Shown: piece after piece, positions 26,778-38,422 of the stretch
Layout of the letters: each line of letters opens with the position of its first letter
Position numbering within the stretch: the first letter of the stretch is position 1
Origin: Corynebacterium sp. MSK041
GTDB lineage: Bacteria; Actinomycetota; Actinomycetes; Mycobacteriales; Mycobacteriaceae
Reading direction: 5' to 3'
Length of the DNA: 64,000 nucleotides
Assembly: GCF_030232265.1 (NCBI RefSeq)
Contig: NZ_JASPJK010000001.1
Span: 248,001-312,000, forward strand
Translations under genes and position numbers: made by a program
The notes under the pieces: generated by a model
Told to the model about the DNA's origin: nothing
What the model saw: the letters and a program-made list of their open reading frames with translations, nothing else
Databases searched by the model: none

Positions 26778-27386
26778 TCACACGATAGTGCGTTTAATTG
26801 GGAAGCCGAGGGAGTACGTGAGCACCGTGGCGTACGGGAAGGTCGTTGTCGCATGTTCCGCGGTGCAGTCCAGAACGAAAAGTTCACAGTGGTCGCGGGT
26901 GAGATACGTGATCGAGTGTGCCGGTTCGAGCACCTTTAAAAAGTGGCGGTGCAGCATCTGAAAAGTTTTTGGGTGAGCCAACCAGGATGTGGCAGGGGCA
27001 CCCTTCACCTCAAGGCCACGGGGCGATTTGGGGCCAAGGCTGAAACTAGAATTACGTACATCAAAATGCACCGTGTACGGATCTCGTTGCGTGGCCAATA
27101 ACCTCAGCGCCGCTGAATCCCACGCCTGACGCATGGTCAGCCCACGGTGGCCAAGCCTCATGTGGTCTAAAGCGTTGCCGGAGGAGTCTAAGAGCACCGC
27201 AGCATGGTCGCGGGAGAGGTTAATGGTCACCGGCCCATCCCACTCATTGCTGATCACAGTGGGAGTGCGGGCGATGAGACGTACAGAGAGATCCGTCGCG
27301 GGGCTCAGAAGAGTGCGAGAGCGCTCAACGCTCTCAATGTCGTAAGAATCAGAAGCAGGAGCAGGAACAGCAGTAGAAGTAGTCAT
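26778..27386 (-). CDS. Conserved protein of unknown function upstream of treY
   Basis: A 202-residue soluble protein without signal peptide or membrane helix. Segments such as ISNEWDGPVTINLSRDHAAV and DPYTVHFDVRNSSF suggest a beta-rich fold. A good ribosome site (TAAGGAAG) precedes the ATG at 27386. It is the first gene before treY with a four-base gap, so it may be produced with TreY, but nothing in the sequence gives a reaction. I do not recognise the family. Confidence 0.72.
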   Translation of the reverse strand: MTTSTAVPAPASDSYDIESVERSRTLLSPATDLSVRLIARTPTVISNEWDGPVTINLSRDHAAVLLDSSGNALDHMRLGHRGLTMRQAWDSAALRLLATQRDPYTVHFDVRNSSFSLGPKSPRGLEVKGAPATSWLAHPKTFQMLHRHFLKVLEPAHSITYLTRDHCELFVLDCTAEHATTTFPYATVLTYSLGFPIKRTIV

Positions 27387-27422
27387 ACTTCCTTAGACTG
27401 CTGCTAACCCCTATTCGGTTCC

Positions 27423-28661
27423 CTAACTTTCCAAATCAAGTACAGAAAAGAGCTTTTCCGCAGGCCAGATCTCAATATCCTGGCCTTTCTCCATGAGTTC
27501 GCGAGCGCGTTTCTCCTTGGATGTCATGGTTGCCCACGCGCCAGCGACCAAAATGGTGGTCTTCTTGGTCACGTTCTTGCCCACCTGGCCACCTTGGGCA
27601 GCAATGCCATTCCACAGTTCACCCTTGTCGTAGGGCTCAAACTCACCAGTGAGTGTGACGTTTTGGCCATACAGCGGTGCGTTCGGGTCAGCGTTTGTTG
27701 CTGGCTCCGGGATGGTGTCTGGGGTAGCCACGGCCTGCCACGGAGCTGGTTTTCGCTTCTTTTGTTGACCACGGAATTCCTTCAACACTGGAGTCACGTG
27801 GTCAGCACCGATGGACCCAAGATGGAACCCAGACTCAGTGACGTAATCATTGACCGGGCCTGAGTACTTCGCGCGACGCGCAAGCCCAACCATAATCCCT
27901 GCACACGCAGCTGCGTCCGCCACCGCATCATGGTGTTTATCCAGGGCAACGCCAAAGAACTCAGCAAGTGTGGGCAGGCGATGGTTAGGCACATCAAGCT
28001 CAACAGCACGCGCATGCGCCAGAGAGCAGGCAAAGTTGAGAGGGGGGATTTCAACACCGGATGCGAGCGCCGCATAGCGCAAGGCAGAAGCATCAAAATA
28101 AGCGTTGTGTGCAACGACGGTGTGATCGCCGATGTACTCAAAGACACGAGGGAGGATTTCGCTTATCGACGGCTCATCTGCCACATCCTCCGCCGTGATG
28201 CCGTGGCAGGCGACATTGGCTTCGTCGAAAAGCGCAAGCTGCTCCGGCGGGCGGCACAGCCAGCCTTGTTGGTCGGTGATGATTCCGTCGGTGACGGTGA
28301 CAACGCCGATCTGACAGACCGAACCCCAGTTTTGGTTTGCGGTTTCTACGTCGAGTGCGACGAAGCTGAAGCCAGCGATCGCGTCGAGATTGATCGTTTC
28401 ACCACGCTGTGCAGCATCGATGACAGCGCGTAGCTGTTCGGGGCCTTCCGTATCGCCGGGCGCGAAGCGGATGGACGTGGTGCCGATGGTGACAATGGAT
28501 TCATCCCACTGGTCCCCCACATGAACGTCCACTCCTTCGATGTCGGCTAGCGGAATGATGGTCGGTTCAGAGGAACCAAGCAGGGCTGCTTCAAGCGGTG
28601 CAGGATGAATTTCTAGCGCGGTACCTGTTACCGCAAGGCTTGCGCCGTGCGCAGTAATCAT
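27423..28661 (-). CDS. DEDDh 3'-5' exonuclease with C-terminal BRCT domain
   Basis: A 412-residue protein in three parts. Residues 1-85 resemble a bacterial PH-like/DUF4429 domain (IIPLADIEGVDVHVGD). Residues 98-265 are a DnaQ-type exonuclease with all DEDDh residues: Asp and Glu in VALDVETANQ, Asp in AHNAYFDASAL, His and Asp in HHDAVADAAACAG. Residues 330-412 are a BRCT domain (GQNVTLTGEFEPYDKGELW, KKTTILVAGAW). It is thus a stand-alone epsilon-like nuclease, probably for repair. Its ATG overlaps the glgX stop by four bases. Confidence 0.9.
   Translation of the reverse strand: MITAHGASLAVTGTALEIHPAPLEAALLGSSEPTIIPLADIEGVDVHVGDQWDESIVTIGTTSIRFAPGDTEGPEQLRAVIDAAQRGETINLDAIAGFSFVALDVETANQNWGSVCQIGVVTVTDGIITDQQGWLCRPPEQLALFDEANVACHGITAEDVADEPSISEILPRVFEYIGDHTVVAHNAYFDASALRYAALASGVEIPPLNFACSLAHARAVELDVPNHRLPTLAEFFGVALDKHHDAVADAAACAGIMVGLARRAKYSGPVNDYVTESGFHLGSIGADHVTPVLKEFRGQQKKRKPAPWQAVATPDTIPEPATNADPNAPLYGQNVTLTGEFEPYDKGELWNGIAAQGGQVGKNVTKKTTILVAGAWATMTSKEKRARELMEKGQDIEIWPAEKLFSVLDLES
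28161..28171 (+). repeat. 11-base word GCTTATCGACG, copy 6
   Basis: Inside the exonuclease gene, antisense to it. The gene reads Pro-Ser-Ile-Ser and uses ATA, a rare codon in high-GC genes. Confidence 0.8.
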
Positions 28662-30829
28662 GATGCGTCCTCCTCGAACAACGGTGGCTCAATTTGACGC
28701 AGAACAATCGTGGAACGCGCGGGAACATTCTTCGTTCCCAACGCCTCAATCTCCTCTGTTTCCGCCGGATAACCCAATGGTTCAGTGGTGTCAATGAGTA
28801 CTTCCCACTTGGCGCCGAGATTCTTCGGCGGCAACGTGAACTCAATGTCCTCGTGGAAGGCGTTGAACATGAGCAAGAACGAATCATCAGTGACACGCTG
28901 GCCACGCTGATCGGGCTCGACGATCTGGTTACCGTTGAGGTACACCTGCAGGGCCTTGCCAAAAGCGAAGTCCCAATCCCCCTGCGTCATCAACTTGCCT
29001 GTAGGCACGAGCCATGCGATGTCGCGGTCCTGCACGTCGGTGCCCAGCGGGCCACCGGCAAGGAAACGACGGCGGCGGAAAACCGGGTGGTTCTTCCGAA
29101 TCGTGATGAGACGACGGGTGAAGTCATGCAGATTCTCCGCCGCATCAAGGTGCTCCCAATTCATCCAGGCAATTTCATTGTCCTGACAGTAGACGTTGTT
29201 GTTTCCACCCTGAGTACGTGCCAACTCATCACCGTGGGAGATCATCGGAGTGCCCTGAGAAAGCAGCAGGGTGGTGAGGAAGTTGCGGCGCTGACGGGCA
29301 CGTAATGCCAAGACCTCCGGGTCATCCGTGGGGCCTTCCACGCCACAGTTCCATGAACGGTTGTGGTTTTCCCCGTCCCGGCTGTCCTCATGGTTTTCCT
29401 CGTTGTGCTTCTGGTTGTAACTCACCAGGTCATTGAGGGTGAAACCATCATGGGCGGTGATGAAGTTAATGGATGCGGTGGGGCGACGACCATTGTGGTT
29501 GTACAGGTCTGAAGAACCTGTCAGGCGTGAAGCAAACTCGCCCAGCGTTGACGGCTCACCACGCCAAAAATCACGCACGGTGTCACGGTACTTTCCGTTC
29601 CATTCGCTCCACAGCGGCGGGAAGTTACCCACCTGGTATCCGCCTTCACCCACATCCCAAGGCTCAGCAATGAGCTTGACCTGGGAGACAACGGGATCCT
29701 GCTGGACCAGGTCAAAGAACGTGGCCAACCGGTCCACATCCGAGAACTCGCGAGCCAGGGTGGACGCGAGGTCGAAGCGGAAACCGTCGACGCGCATCTC
29801 TGTGACCCAGTAGCGCAGGGAATCCATGATGAGCTGCAGGGAGTGCGGGTCGCGGACATTCAGGGAGTTACCGGTTCCGGTGTAGTCCATGTAGTGGAGC
29901 TTGTTGTCGTCTACCAGCCGGTAGTACGCCTCATTGTCAATGCCGCGGAAGGCAATGGTGGGGCCCAAGTGGTTGCCTTCAGCAGTGTGGTTGTACACCA
30001 CATCAAGAATGACCTCCATTCCCGCCTCGTGGTAGGCGCGCACCATGCCCTTGAATTCTGCTACCGCGTCACCTGGGTTTTTGCCCGCTGCATAGTCCTG
30101 GTGTGGGGCAAAGAAACCGAAGGTGTTGTATCCCCAGTAATTACGCAGGCCCAGATCGCGCAAGCGGTCATCCTGGAGGAACTGATGCACTGGCATTAGT
30201 TCAACGGATGTGATGCCCAGATCCTTCAAGTAGGCAATGACGCTCGGGTGCGCCAAACCGGCATAGGTGCCACGCAGATTCTCCGGCACATCCGGGTGAA
30301 GCTGTGTCATGCCCTTCACATGCGTCTCATAAATGACCATGTCATTGTCAGGGATGCGTGGCGCACGGTCATCTCCCCAATCAAAGAACGGGTTGACCAC
30401 GACGGACAGCATGGTGTGGCCGAGCGAGTCCTCCTCATTCCGGCCGGACCCTGGTGGCTCCGCGGAAATGTCGTAAGAGAACAGGGATGAGTGCCCATCG
30501 AACTCACCATCAAAGGCGCGGGCGTACGGGTCAACCAACAACTTGGATGGGTCACACCGTTTGCCATTGTGCGGATCCCACGGGCCGTGGACACGGTAAC
30601 CATAGCGTTGACCTGGCAAAACACCAGGCAAATAGGCGTGCCAGACGTGATTGTCCACCTCCTCGAGGGCAATCCTTTCCTCGTTTCCGTCCGGATCAAT
30701 CAGGCAGAGCTCGACCTTGTCCGCCACGTTGGAAAAGATGGCAAAGTTGGTGCCCGCACCGTCATAAGTGGATCCCAGGGGATAGGCCGATCCAGGCCAT
30801 ACCTGGCTGTGCTCAGGAGGGGTTGTCAT
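28658..30829 (-). CDS. glgX: Glycogen debranching enzyme (isoamylase type)
   Basis: A 723-residue GH13 enzyme that cuts alpha-1,6 branches left by glycogen phosphorylase. An N-terminal CBM48-like domain (YPLGSTYDGAGTNFAIFS) precedes the barrel. Catalytic positions are in MRVDGFRFDLAS (nucleophile), KLIAEPWDVG (acid/base) and ITAHDGFTLNDLVSY (third Asp). The ATG at 30829 overlaps the tetR gene by 17 bases; the frame upstream lies inside tetR and is not protein-like. It is coupled to the exonuclease gene downstream. Confidence 0.95.
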   Translation of the reverse strand: MTTPPEHSQVWPGSAYPLGSTYDGAGTNFAIFSNVADKVELCLIDPDGNEERIALEEVDNHVWHAYLPGVLPGQRYGYRVHGPWDPHNGKRCDPSKLLVDPYARAFDGEFDGHSSLFSYDISAEPPGSGRNEEDSLGHTMLSVVVNPFFDWGDDRAPRIPDNDMVIYETHVKGMTQLHPDVPENLRGTYAGLAHPSVIAYLKDLGITSVELMPVHQFLQDDRLRDLGLRNYWGYNTFGFFAPHQDYAAGKNPGDAVAEFKGMVRAYHEAGMEVILDVVYNHTAEGNHLGPTIAFRGIDNEAYYRLVDDNKLHYMDYTGTGNSLNVRDPHSLQLIMDSLRYWVTEMRVDGFRFDLASTLAREFSDVDRLATFFDLVQQDPVVSQVKLIAEPWDVGEGGYQVGNFPPLWSEWNGKYRDTVRDFWRGEPSTLGEFASRLTGSSDLYNHNGRRPTASINFITAHDGFTLNDLVSYNQKHNEENHEDSRDGENHNRSWNCGVEGPTDDPEVLALRARQRRNFLTTLLLSQGTPMISHGDELARTQGGNNNVYCQDNEIAWMNWEHLDAAENLHDFTRRLITIRKNHPVFRRRRFLAGGPLGTDVQDRDIAWLVPTGKLMTQGDWDFAFGKALQVYLNGNQIVEPDQRGQRVTDDSFLLMFNAFHEDIEFTLPPKNLGAKWEVLIDTTEPLGYPAETEEIEALGTKNVPARSTIVLRQIEPPLFEEDAS

Positions 30830-31370
30830 GAGAGTCGATGTTAACCGAATCTGTTTCGTGCTTAAGACCCAGGAGGAGGAGATCCACCGCAGTGTCCACC
30901 GACCCACCGCGTGGCGTGCCCGGACTGTGGGTGGCATCCTGCAGCTGAGCGCCTGACTGATAAATGTTGGCTGCCCCCAAAGTGAGGAAGAGGAGAGCCT
31001 CGGCCGCCGCATCCGCGCGCGGATCAGAGTGGGGGAGAGTATCCCGCAGATCACTGACCAACGAAGCGAAAAGTGGGGAATGTGGTTGAGATACTGCGGC
31101 GGTAACAACGTCCGCGCCATCCCGGTGGGCGAGAAGAGCAGCACGGATCTGCGCGCACATTTCCCGCGGGTCAGAGTTCTTCTGCACTGGGGCGAGAATC
31201 AGTTCCGCCATCGCGCTGACCAGGGCTTGTTTGTTCTCTACGTGCCAGTACAGCGCTCCAGGTGCCACTCCCAGTTGCCCGGCGACGCGCCGCATAGACA
31301 CGTCGGCGAGGCCATATTCATCCAGGATCCCCACCGCCGCTTCGGCTATGAGATCCCGCGACAGTTGCAT
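30813..31370 (-). CDS. TetR-family transcriptional regulator
   Basis: A 185-residue repressor-type protein. The N-terminal helix-turn-helix is clear (AVGILDEYGLADVSMRRVAG, then APGALYWHVENKQALV), with a C-terminal ligand-binding helical domain. ATG at 31370 is preferred; a GTG at 31391 would add seven residues but lies inside the palindrome likely to be its operator. It overlaps glgX, so it may be co-transcribed with the glycogen enzyme. The inducer is unknown. Confidence 0.88.
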   Translation of the reverse strand: MQLSRDLIAEAAVGILDEYGLADVSMRRVAGQLGVAPGALYWHVENKQALVSAMAELILAPVQKNSDPREMCAQIRAALLAHRDGADVVTAAVSQPHSPLFASLVSDLRDTLPHSDPRADAAAEALLFLTLGAANIYQSGAQLQDATHSPGTPRGGSVDTAVDLLLLGLKHETDSVNIDSHDNPS

Positions 31371-31375
31371 ACCAG

Positions 31376-31402
31376 CTGACCATACACGCACTTGGTGGTC
31401 AG
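31376..31402. promoter_or_regulatory. Candidate operator of the TetR regulator
   Basis: A perfect inverted repeat, CTGACCA-N13-TGGTCAG, sits six bases before the tetR start codon in the 176-base divergent region shared with the lipoprotein gene. TetR proteins typically bind such sites and repress their own gene. Confidence 0.45.
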
Positions 31403-31546
31403 GTTTTCACAGCTTTCTCTCGGCAAGTTCATCGGAGATGTATTGATTTACCTGTTGAAAGGGTTGCTAAGATCTGCTGTGCACTGAAAGCTACACAAAG
31501 CAACAATCTCGCGCTTCCGCTAGCGAGTTGTGAGGAGAAACTTTTC

Positions 31547-32203
31547 ATGACGATGACCATCACCCCGAAGAAGACCGTCGCAGCTGCCTGCCTCGTTGCC
31601 CCGTTGGCATTGACCGCTTGCGGCTCCGGGGATGAAGCTTCGAACGTTGTATCTGAGGTGGCCACCGTGACCAACATTGTCACCGCTGAGCCGGAAGCCG
31701 GGGAAGAGAAGACGGAAGAAGAGAAGAAGCCGGAGGAAGAGGAAAACCCGGAGGCGACTGGTGTGACCAATCCCTTCGAAAACGGCACGCTTCCGACCGC
31801 CGAGGTCCAGCCGGTGGACGGTGGCCAGCCGGCTAGCCAGGAGGACATCAACGCGATGACGGAGACCATGAACCGGATCTATAACCCGTCAGACATCGTC
31901 TCTTGGTCCCGCGTGATCATGAATAATTCCTGCCAGGCTGTGGTGGATCAGACCAACCAGCAGCTTGCTGCGCAAGGCACCAGCCTGGAGCAGACTGAGA
32001 ATGAGATGCGTCAGGCTGTCGATGCGGCACGTCTGGCTGGCCAGCCGGTCCCGCCGGTGCCAGCCACGAACGCTTCTCTGACGGATGTGCGCGTCAACGG
32101 CAACACCGCTTCCGCCATGGTGACGGTGACCACCAACGGCCAGACTGAATCTGGTGTTCAGCGTTTCGCACGTGAAAACGGCCAGTGGAAGGTCTGCAAC
32201 TAG
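31547..32203 (+). CDS. Lipoprotein with MTB12-like C-terminal domain
   Basis: A 218-residue lipoprotein with signal MTMTITPKKTVAAACLVAPL and lipobox LTACGSG. A strongly acidic spacer of Glu/Lys repeats (about residues 45-70) comes next. The C-terminal domain (YNPSDIVSWSRVIMNNSCQA, then [15 protein letters not shown]) resembles the mycobacterial MTB12 antigen family and the domain of the protein at 5964. A cysteine pair bracketing the domain may form a disulfide. The ribosome site GAGGAG precedes the ATG by nine bases. It is divergent from tetR and may share its operator region. Confidence 0.75.
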   Translation: MTMTITPKKTVAAACLVAPLALTACGSGDEASNVVSEVATVTNIVTAEPEAGEEKTEEEKKPEEEENPEATGVTNPFENGTLPTAEVQPVDGGQPASQEDINAMTETMNRIYNPSDIVSWSRVIMNNSCQAVVDQTNQQLAAQGTSLEQTENEMRQAVDAARLAGQPVPPVPATNASLTDVRVNGNTASAMVTVTTNGQTESGVQRFARENGQWKVCN

Positions 32204-32622
32204 GACGTTGGGCCGCCGGCACCATCTTCATTTCGGGTGCGCTCGGGGCAGTAGCAGGCGCAGTGTGGGGGATATTGCGTCCCTCTTATGTGCTCGTTGA
32301 TGAAGGTGGGCATCCGGCGGTCGACGTTGTGGCAAGCCCTGACAATGTGGAGTTCGCTTCCTTTGCAGGGTTTGTTGTTCTGACTGGCATGTTAGGCATG
32401 ATCATTGGTGCGTTGCCGGGAGCGAAAACCGCATGGCGGCTGCTCTTCGCCACTGTGGTGAGCCTGTTTGGCGCTTGGGCTTTTCTTGTCGTCGGAACAG
32501 TGACGGCAGCAGACGGAGTGCCACTTTTGCAACCGGGTGTTGGCTGGTGTGTTGCGCCGTTGTGCGCGGCGTTGAGCTATTGGATAGGCATGGTCGCCAG
32601 TATGGAGCGAAACCCGATCTAA
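32185..32622 (+). CDS. Small four-helix membrane protein
   Basis: A protein of about 145 residues with four predicted membrane helices and an outward loop after the first ([20 protein letters not shown]). The GTG start at 32185 overlaps the previous gene by 19 bases in another frame; no better in-frame start exists before the first helix, so the start is uncertain. It precedes hisD by 13 bases. No family is assigned. Confidence 0.65.
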   Translation: MEGLQLGRWAAGTIFISGALGAVAGAVWGILRPSYVLVDEGGHPAVDVVASPDNVEFASFAGFVVLTGMLGMIIGALPGAKTAWRLLFATVVSLFGAWAFLVVGTVTAADGVPLLQPGVGWCVAPLCAALSYWIGMVASMERNPI

Positions 32623-32628
32623 TAGGAT
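32623..32628 (+). promoter_or_regulatory. Candidate -10 box of hisD
   Basis: TAGGAT lies seven bases before the hisD ATG at 32636. If used, the his operon mRNA begins at the start codon, leaving no room for a leader attenuator. Confidence 0.4.
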
Positions 32629-32635
32629 GGTTGGC

Positions 32636-35631
<2,996 letters not shown>

Positions 35632-35632
<1 letters not shown>

Positions 35633-35808
35633 TGGGTGTCGCTGGCAGCATCTCCGTGTGGATGCTGTTCATCGCTGCGGGTTTGCTCGCGGGCGGAACC
35701 TGGTCCTTTTACCAGCAGGGCATGAAGGGGCCCTCGATTGTCATGGGCATTCTTGCGGCTCTCGCCTTAGCTGGTGCATTGATTGTGCTCTTTGGGGCGA
35801 TGCCGTAG
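35632..35808 (+). CDS. 58-residue two-helix membrane protein in the his operon
   Basis: A short ORF starts at an ATG that shares one base with the hisB stop and ends where the MFS gene begins (TAG directly followed by ATG). The product has two hydrophobic helices (VWMLFIAAGLLAGGTW and GILAALALAGALIVLFGA) joined by SFYQQGMKGPSIVM. The gapless fit on both sides argues that it is translated. Corynebacterial his operons are known to carry unassigned ORFs here. Function is unknown. Confidence 0.7.
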
Positions 35809-36993
35809 ATGACTGATGCGAATGTGAAATCAGTGTGGTCAGCGCCGGGATATATTCCGGCGCTTATCGCTGTCGCCGCTGCCTTTGGCTCATGGGCCAT
35901 GCTGCTGCCGGTCATTCCGGTGGCTGTACTGGATTCTTCTGGATCTCCTGCATTAGCTGGCGGTTCCACCGGTGTGTTCATGGTTGCCACCGTGATCACG
36001 CAGTTGTTCATGCCGCGGGTTCTGCGTCGCTTCACGTACCGTTCCGTGATCGTGGTGTCAGCAGTGTTGCTGGGTGTACCAGCGCTCCTACTGTCCGTAT
36101 CCATGTCACCGGTGATGGTCTTTGCTGTCTCCATCATCCGTGGCATGGGTTTCGGTGCGATGACGGTGTCTGAGGCAGCCATCATCCCGGAGCTTGTCCC
36201 ACGAAAGCTGCTGGGCAAAGCCACCGGTATCTTCGGCGCATCAGGTGGACTGGCGCAGATGCTCACACTGCCCGTGGGCCTGGCAGTTGCGGAACGCTTT
36301 GGATACCTCCAAGTGTGGATTCTGGCCCTGCTGGTTGCAGCGTTGGGAGCGGCTGCCTGTTTCAGGATTCCGGCGCTCAAGGGTGCACCAGCTGAGCCCA
36401 AGATACGTGGTGCGGCGCCGGGATGGATCGTCCTGGTGCTACCCGCGTTGGCCCTAGTGCTTATGTCGGGCGCGTACAGCTTGATCTCTAACTTCCTGCC
36501 CGCTGCAATCCGTGAATCTGGGGTTGCGGAGACCGCTGCTCTGGGTGGCATCGTGCTGGCAGTGGTCAACCTCGCAGTGATGTTTGCGCGTCTTGCTTCT
36601 GGCGCGATCGCAGACCGGCGTGGAGCGCCCGGTGCGCTGATGATCCCCGCGCACCTGTTTGGTGCAGCCGGTATGGCTGGTTTTGCGTGGTGCCTGTATG
36701 CCGATAGTGCACCCGCATGGATCGTGGCAGCTGCATTTGTATACGGCATTGGTTTCGGCCTGGTGCAAAACGAGTCCTTGCTCTCCCTGTACTACCGTTG
36801 CCCGCCATCGCAGATGAGCCTGGCATCCACGGTGTGGAATATCTCCTTCGACGGCGGGCAAGCAGCCGGCTCCTTTCTCTTCGGCTTCCTCATCGTGGGT
36901 ATTGGCGCGCCCTGGTCCTTTGTGGTCGGGGCGGTGATCTTGCTGCTCGGCTTGATTGGGGCAGTGACGGACTACGCGCGCAGCCCCAACTAA
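35809..36993 (+). CDS. Major facilitator superfamily transporter
   Basis: A 394-residue protein with about twelve membrane helices. MFS hallmarks include [20 protein letters not shown] between helices 4 and 5 and a loop [19 protein letters not shown] between helices 8 and 9. It sits inside the histidine operon between the 58-residue ORF and hisH. Its position suggests a role with histidine or intermediates, but this is inference only. Confidence 0.9.
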   Translation: MTDANVKSVWSAPGYIPALIAVAAAFGSWAMLLPVIPVAVLDSSGSPALAGGSTGVFMVATVITQLFMPRVLRRFTYRSVIVVSAVLLGVPALLLSVSMSPVMVFAVSIIRGMGFGAMTVSEAAIIPELVPRKLLGKATGIFGASGGLAQMLTLPVGLAVAERFGYLQVWILALLVAALGAAACFRIPALKGAPAEPKIRGAAPGWIVLVLPALALVLMSGAYSLISNFLPAAIRESGVAETAALGGIVLAVVNLAVMFARLASGAIADRRGAPGALMIPAHLFGAAGMAGFAWCLYADSAPAWIVAAAFVYGIGFGLVQNESLLSLYYRCPPSQMSLASTVWNISFDGGQAAGSFLFGFLIVGIGAPWSFVVGAVILLLGLIGAVTDYARSPN

Positions 36994-36996
36994 CAT
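36991..36996 (+). promoter_or_regulatory. Candidate internal -10 box before hisH
   Basis: TAACAT includes the TAA stop of the MFS gene and lies seven bases before the hisH ATG. It could give a leaderless internal transcript. Confidence 0.4.
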
Positions 36997-37003
36997 CACC
37001 TAC

Positions 37004-37642
37004 ATGAGTTCAGTCGTGGCGCTGCTCGATTACGGCGCAGGTAACCTCCGCTCCGCTCAACGTGCGTTGGAGCATGTCGGTGGTGATGTTGTTGTCACCC
37101 GTGACCCGATGGTGGCAGTGGAGGCCGACGGTTTAGTCGTCCCTGGTGTGGGCGCTTTTGATGCCTGTATGCGCGGGCTGCGTGACGTTGCGGGCCCCCG
37201 CATTATTGGCCAGCGACTCGCTGGTGACCGCGCGGTGTTAGGTATCTGCGTGGGGCTGCAAGTCATGTTCGACCGTGGCGTGGAGCATGGCATTGATACG
37301 GAGGGGTGCGGGCAGTGGCCCGGGGTTGTGGAAAAGCTTGATGCCCCTGTCCTCCCACACATGGGCTGGAACACGGTAGACATCGCGCCTGAATCGCAGA
37401 TGTTCGCAGGCCTCGATGAGGACACACGCTTCTACTTCGTCCACTCTTACGGCGTGCAGAACTGGGAGATGGAAGAAGACGAGTTCATCGCAGCGCCGAA
37501 GGTGTCCTGGGCACAACACGGCAATTCTCGCTTCGTTGCTGCCGTGGAGAATGGACCATTGTGGGCAACGCAGTTCCACCCCGAAAAATCGGGTGACGCG
37601 GGCCTGCAGCTGCTGAAGAACTGGGTCGATTCACTGAGGTAA
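37004..37642 (+). CDS. hisH: Imidazole glycerol phosphate synthase, glutaminase subunit
   Basis: A 212-residue class-I glutamine amidotransferase that feeds ammonia to HisF. The nucleophile is Cys82 in [11 protein letters not shown], and the His/Glu pair is in [10 protein letters not shown] near the end. [16 protein letters not shown] marks the N-terminus. Partner HisF is encoded three genes downstream. Confidence 0.96.
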   Translation: MSSVVALLDYGAGNLRSAQRALEHVGGDVVVTRDPMVAVEADGLVVPGVGAFDACMRGLRDVAGPRIIGQRLAGDRAVLGICVGLQVMFDRGVEHGIDTEGCGQWPGVVEKLDAPVLPHMGWNTVDIAPESQMFAGLDEDTRFYFVHSYGVQNWEMEEDEFIAAPKVSWAQHGNSRFVAAVENGPLWATQFHPEKSGDAGLQLLKNWVDSLR

Positions 37643-37653
37643 CACGCACACCA

Positions 37654-37659
37654 TAGAAT
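37654..37659 (+). promoter_or_regulatory. Candidate internal -10 box before hisA
   Basis: TAGAAT, a very good -10 match, lies six bases before the hisA ATG in the 23-base gap after hisH. It predicts a leaderless internal transcript for hisA-impA-hisF-hisI. Confidence 0.5.
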
Positions 37660-37665
37660 GCGGAT

Positions 37666-38415
37666 ATGGAAAACTCTGGTTTGTTCACTGTGCTTCCCGC
37701 TGTCGATGTCGTAGACGGCAAGGCTGTGCGCCTCGACCAAGGTGAAGCAGGCACTGAGAAGATCTACGGTGAGCCACTTGAAGCAGCGCTGAAGTGGCAG
37801 GCTGACGGCGCGGAGTGGTTGCACTTCGTCGATCTTGATGCGGCGTTTGGGCGTGGATCGAACCATGAGCTCATGGCGGAGATCACACGTGAGCTGAGCA
37901 TTAACGTTGAGCTGACCGGCGGTATTCGGGATGCCGAGAGCTTGGAGCGAGCTCTCAACACGGGCGCAAAGCGCGTCAACATTGGTACTGCTGCGCTGGA
38001 AAACCCGGAGTGGGCCAAGGATGTCATTTCCCGCCATGGTGACGCGATCGCGATTGATATTGCTGTGCGGGAGGAAAACGGCCAGTGGCGTACGAAGGGC
38101 CGCGGCTGGACTTCCGATGGCGGTGATTTATGGGAGGTGCTGGAGTTCTTCGACGAAGCCGGTTGCACCCGCTTCGTGGTCACGGATGTGAGCAAGGACG
38201 GCACGTTGGCTGGGCCGAACGTGGAATTGCTGCGGGAAGTCTCCGCAGCCACGGATGCCTTCGTCACCGCATCGGGTGGTGTGTCCACCCTGGACGACAT
38301 CGCTGAGATTGCCCGCTATGCGGATGAAGGTATTGACAGCGTCATCGTGGGCAAAGCGTTGTATGAAAACCGGTTCACCCTGCCTGAGGCTCTCCGGGTC
38401 GCAGGGGGTAAGTAG
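37666..38415 (+). CDS. hisA: Phosphoribosylformimino-AICAR-P isomerase
   Basis: A 249-residue beta/alpha barrel isomerase. Catalytic aspartates are Asp14 ([14 protein letters not shown]) and Asp174 ([16 protein letters not shown]). Many actinobacteria use a dual HisA/TrpF enzyme (PriA). Corynebacteria have a separate trpF in their trp operon, so a HisA-only role is likely, but the residues I can read do not settle this. Confidence 0.93.
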   Translation: MENSGLFTVLPAVDVVDGKAVRLDQGEAGTEKIYGEPLEAALKWQADGAEWLHFVDLDAAFGRGSNHELMAEITRELSINVELTGGIRDAESLERALNTGAKRVNIGTAALENPEWAKDVISRHGDAIAIDIAVREENGQWRTKGRGWTSDGGDLWEVLEFFDEAGCTRFVVTDVSKDGTLAGPNVELLREVSAATDAFVTASGGVSTLDDIAEIARYADEGIDSVIVGKALYENRFTLPEALRVAGGK

Positions 38416-38422
38416 GGCACCG

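Noticed and set aside
37666-38415. HisA as a dual HisA/TrpF enzyme (PriA)
   Set aside because: The residues I can read do not discriminate, and corynebacteria normally have a separate trpF.
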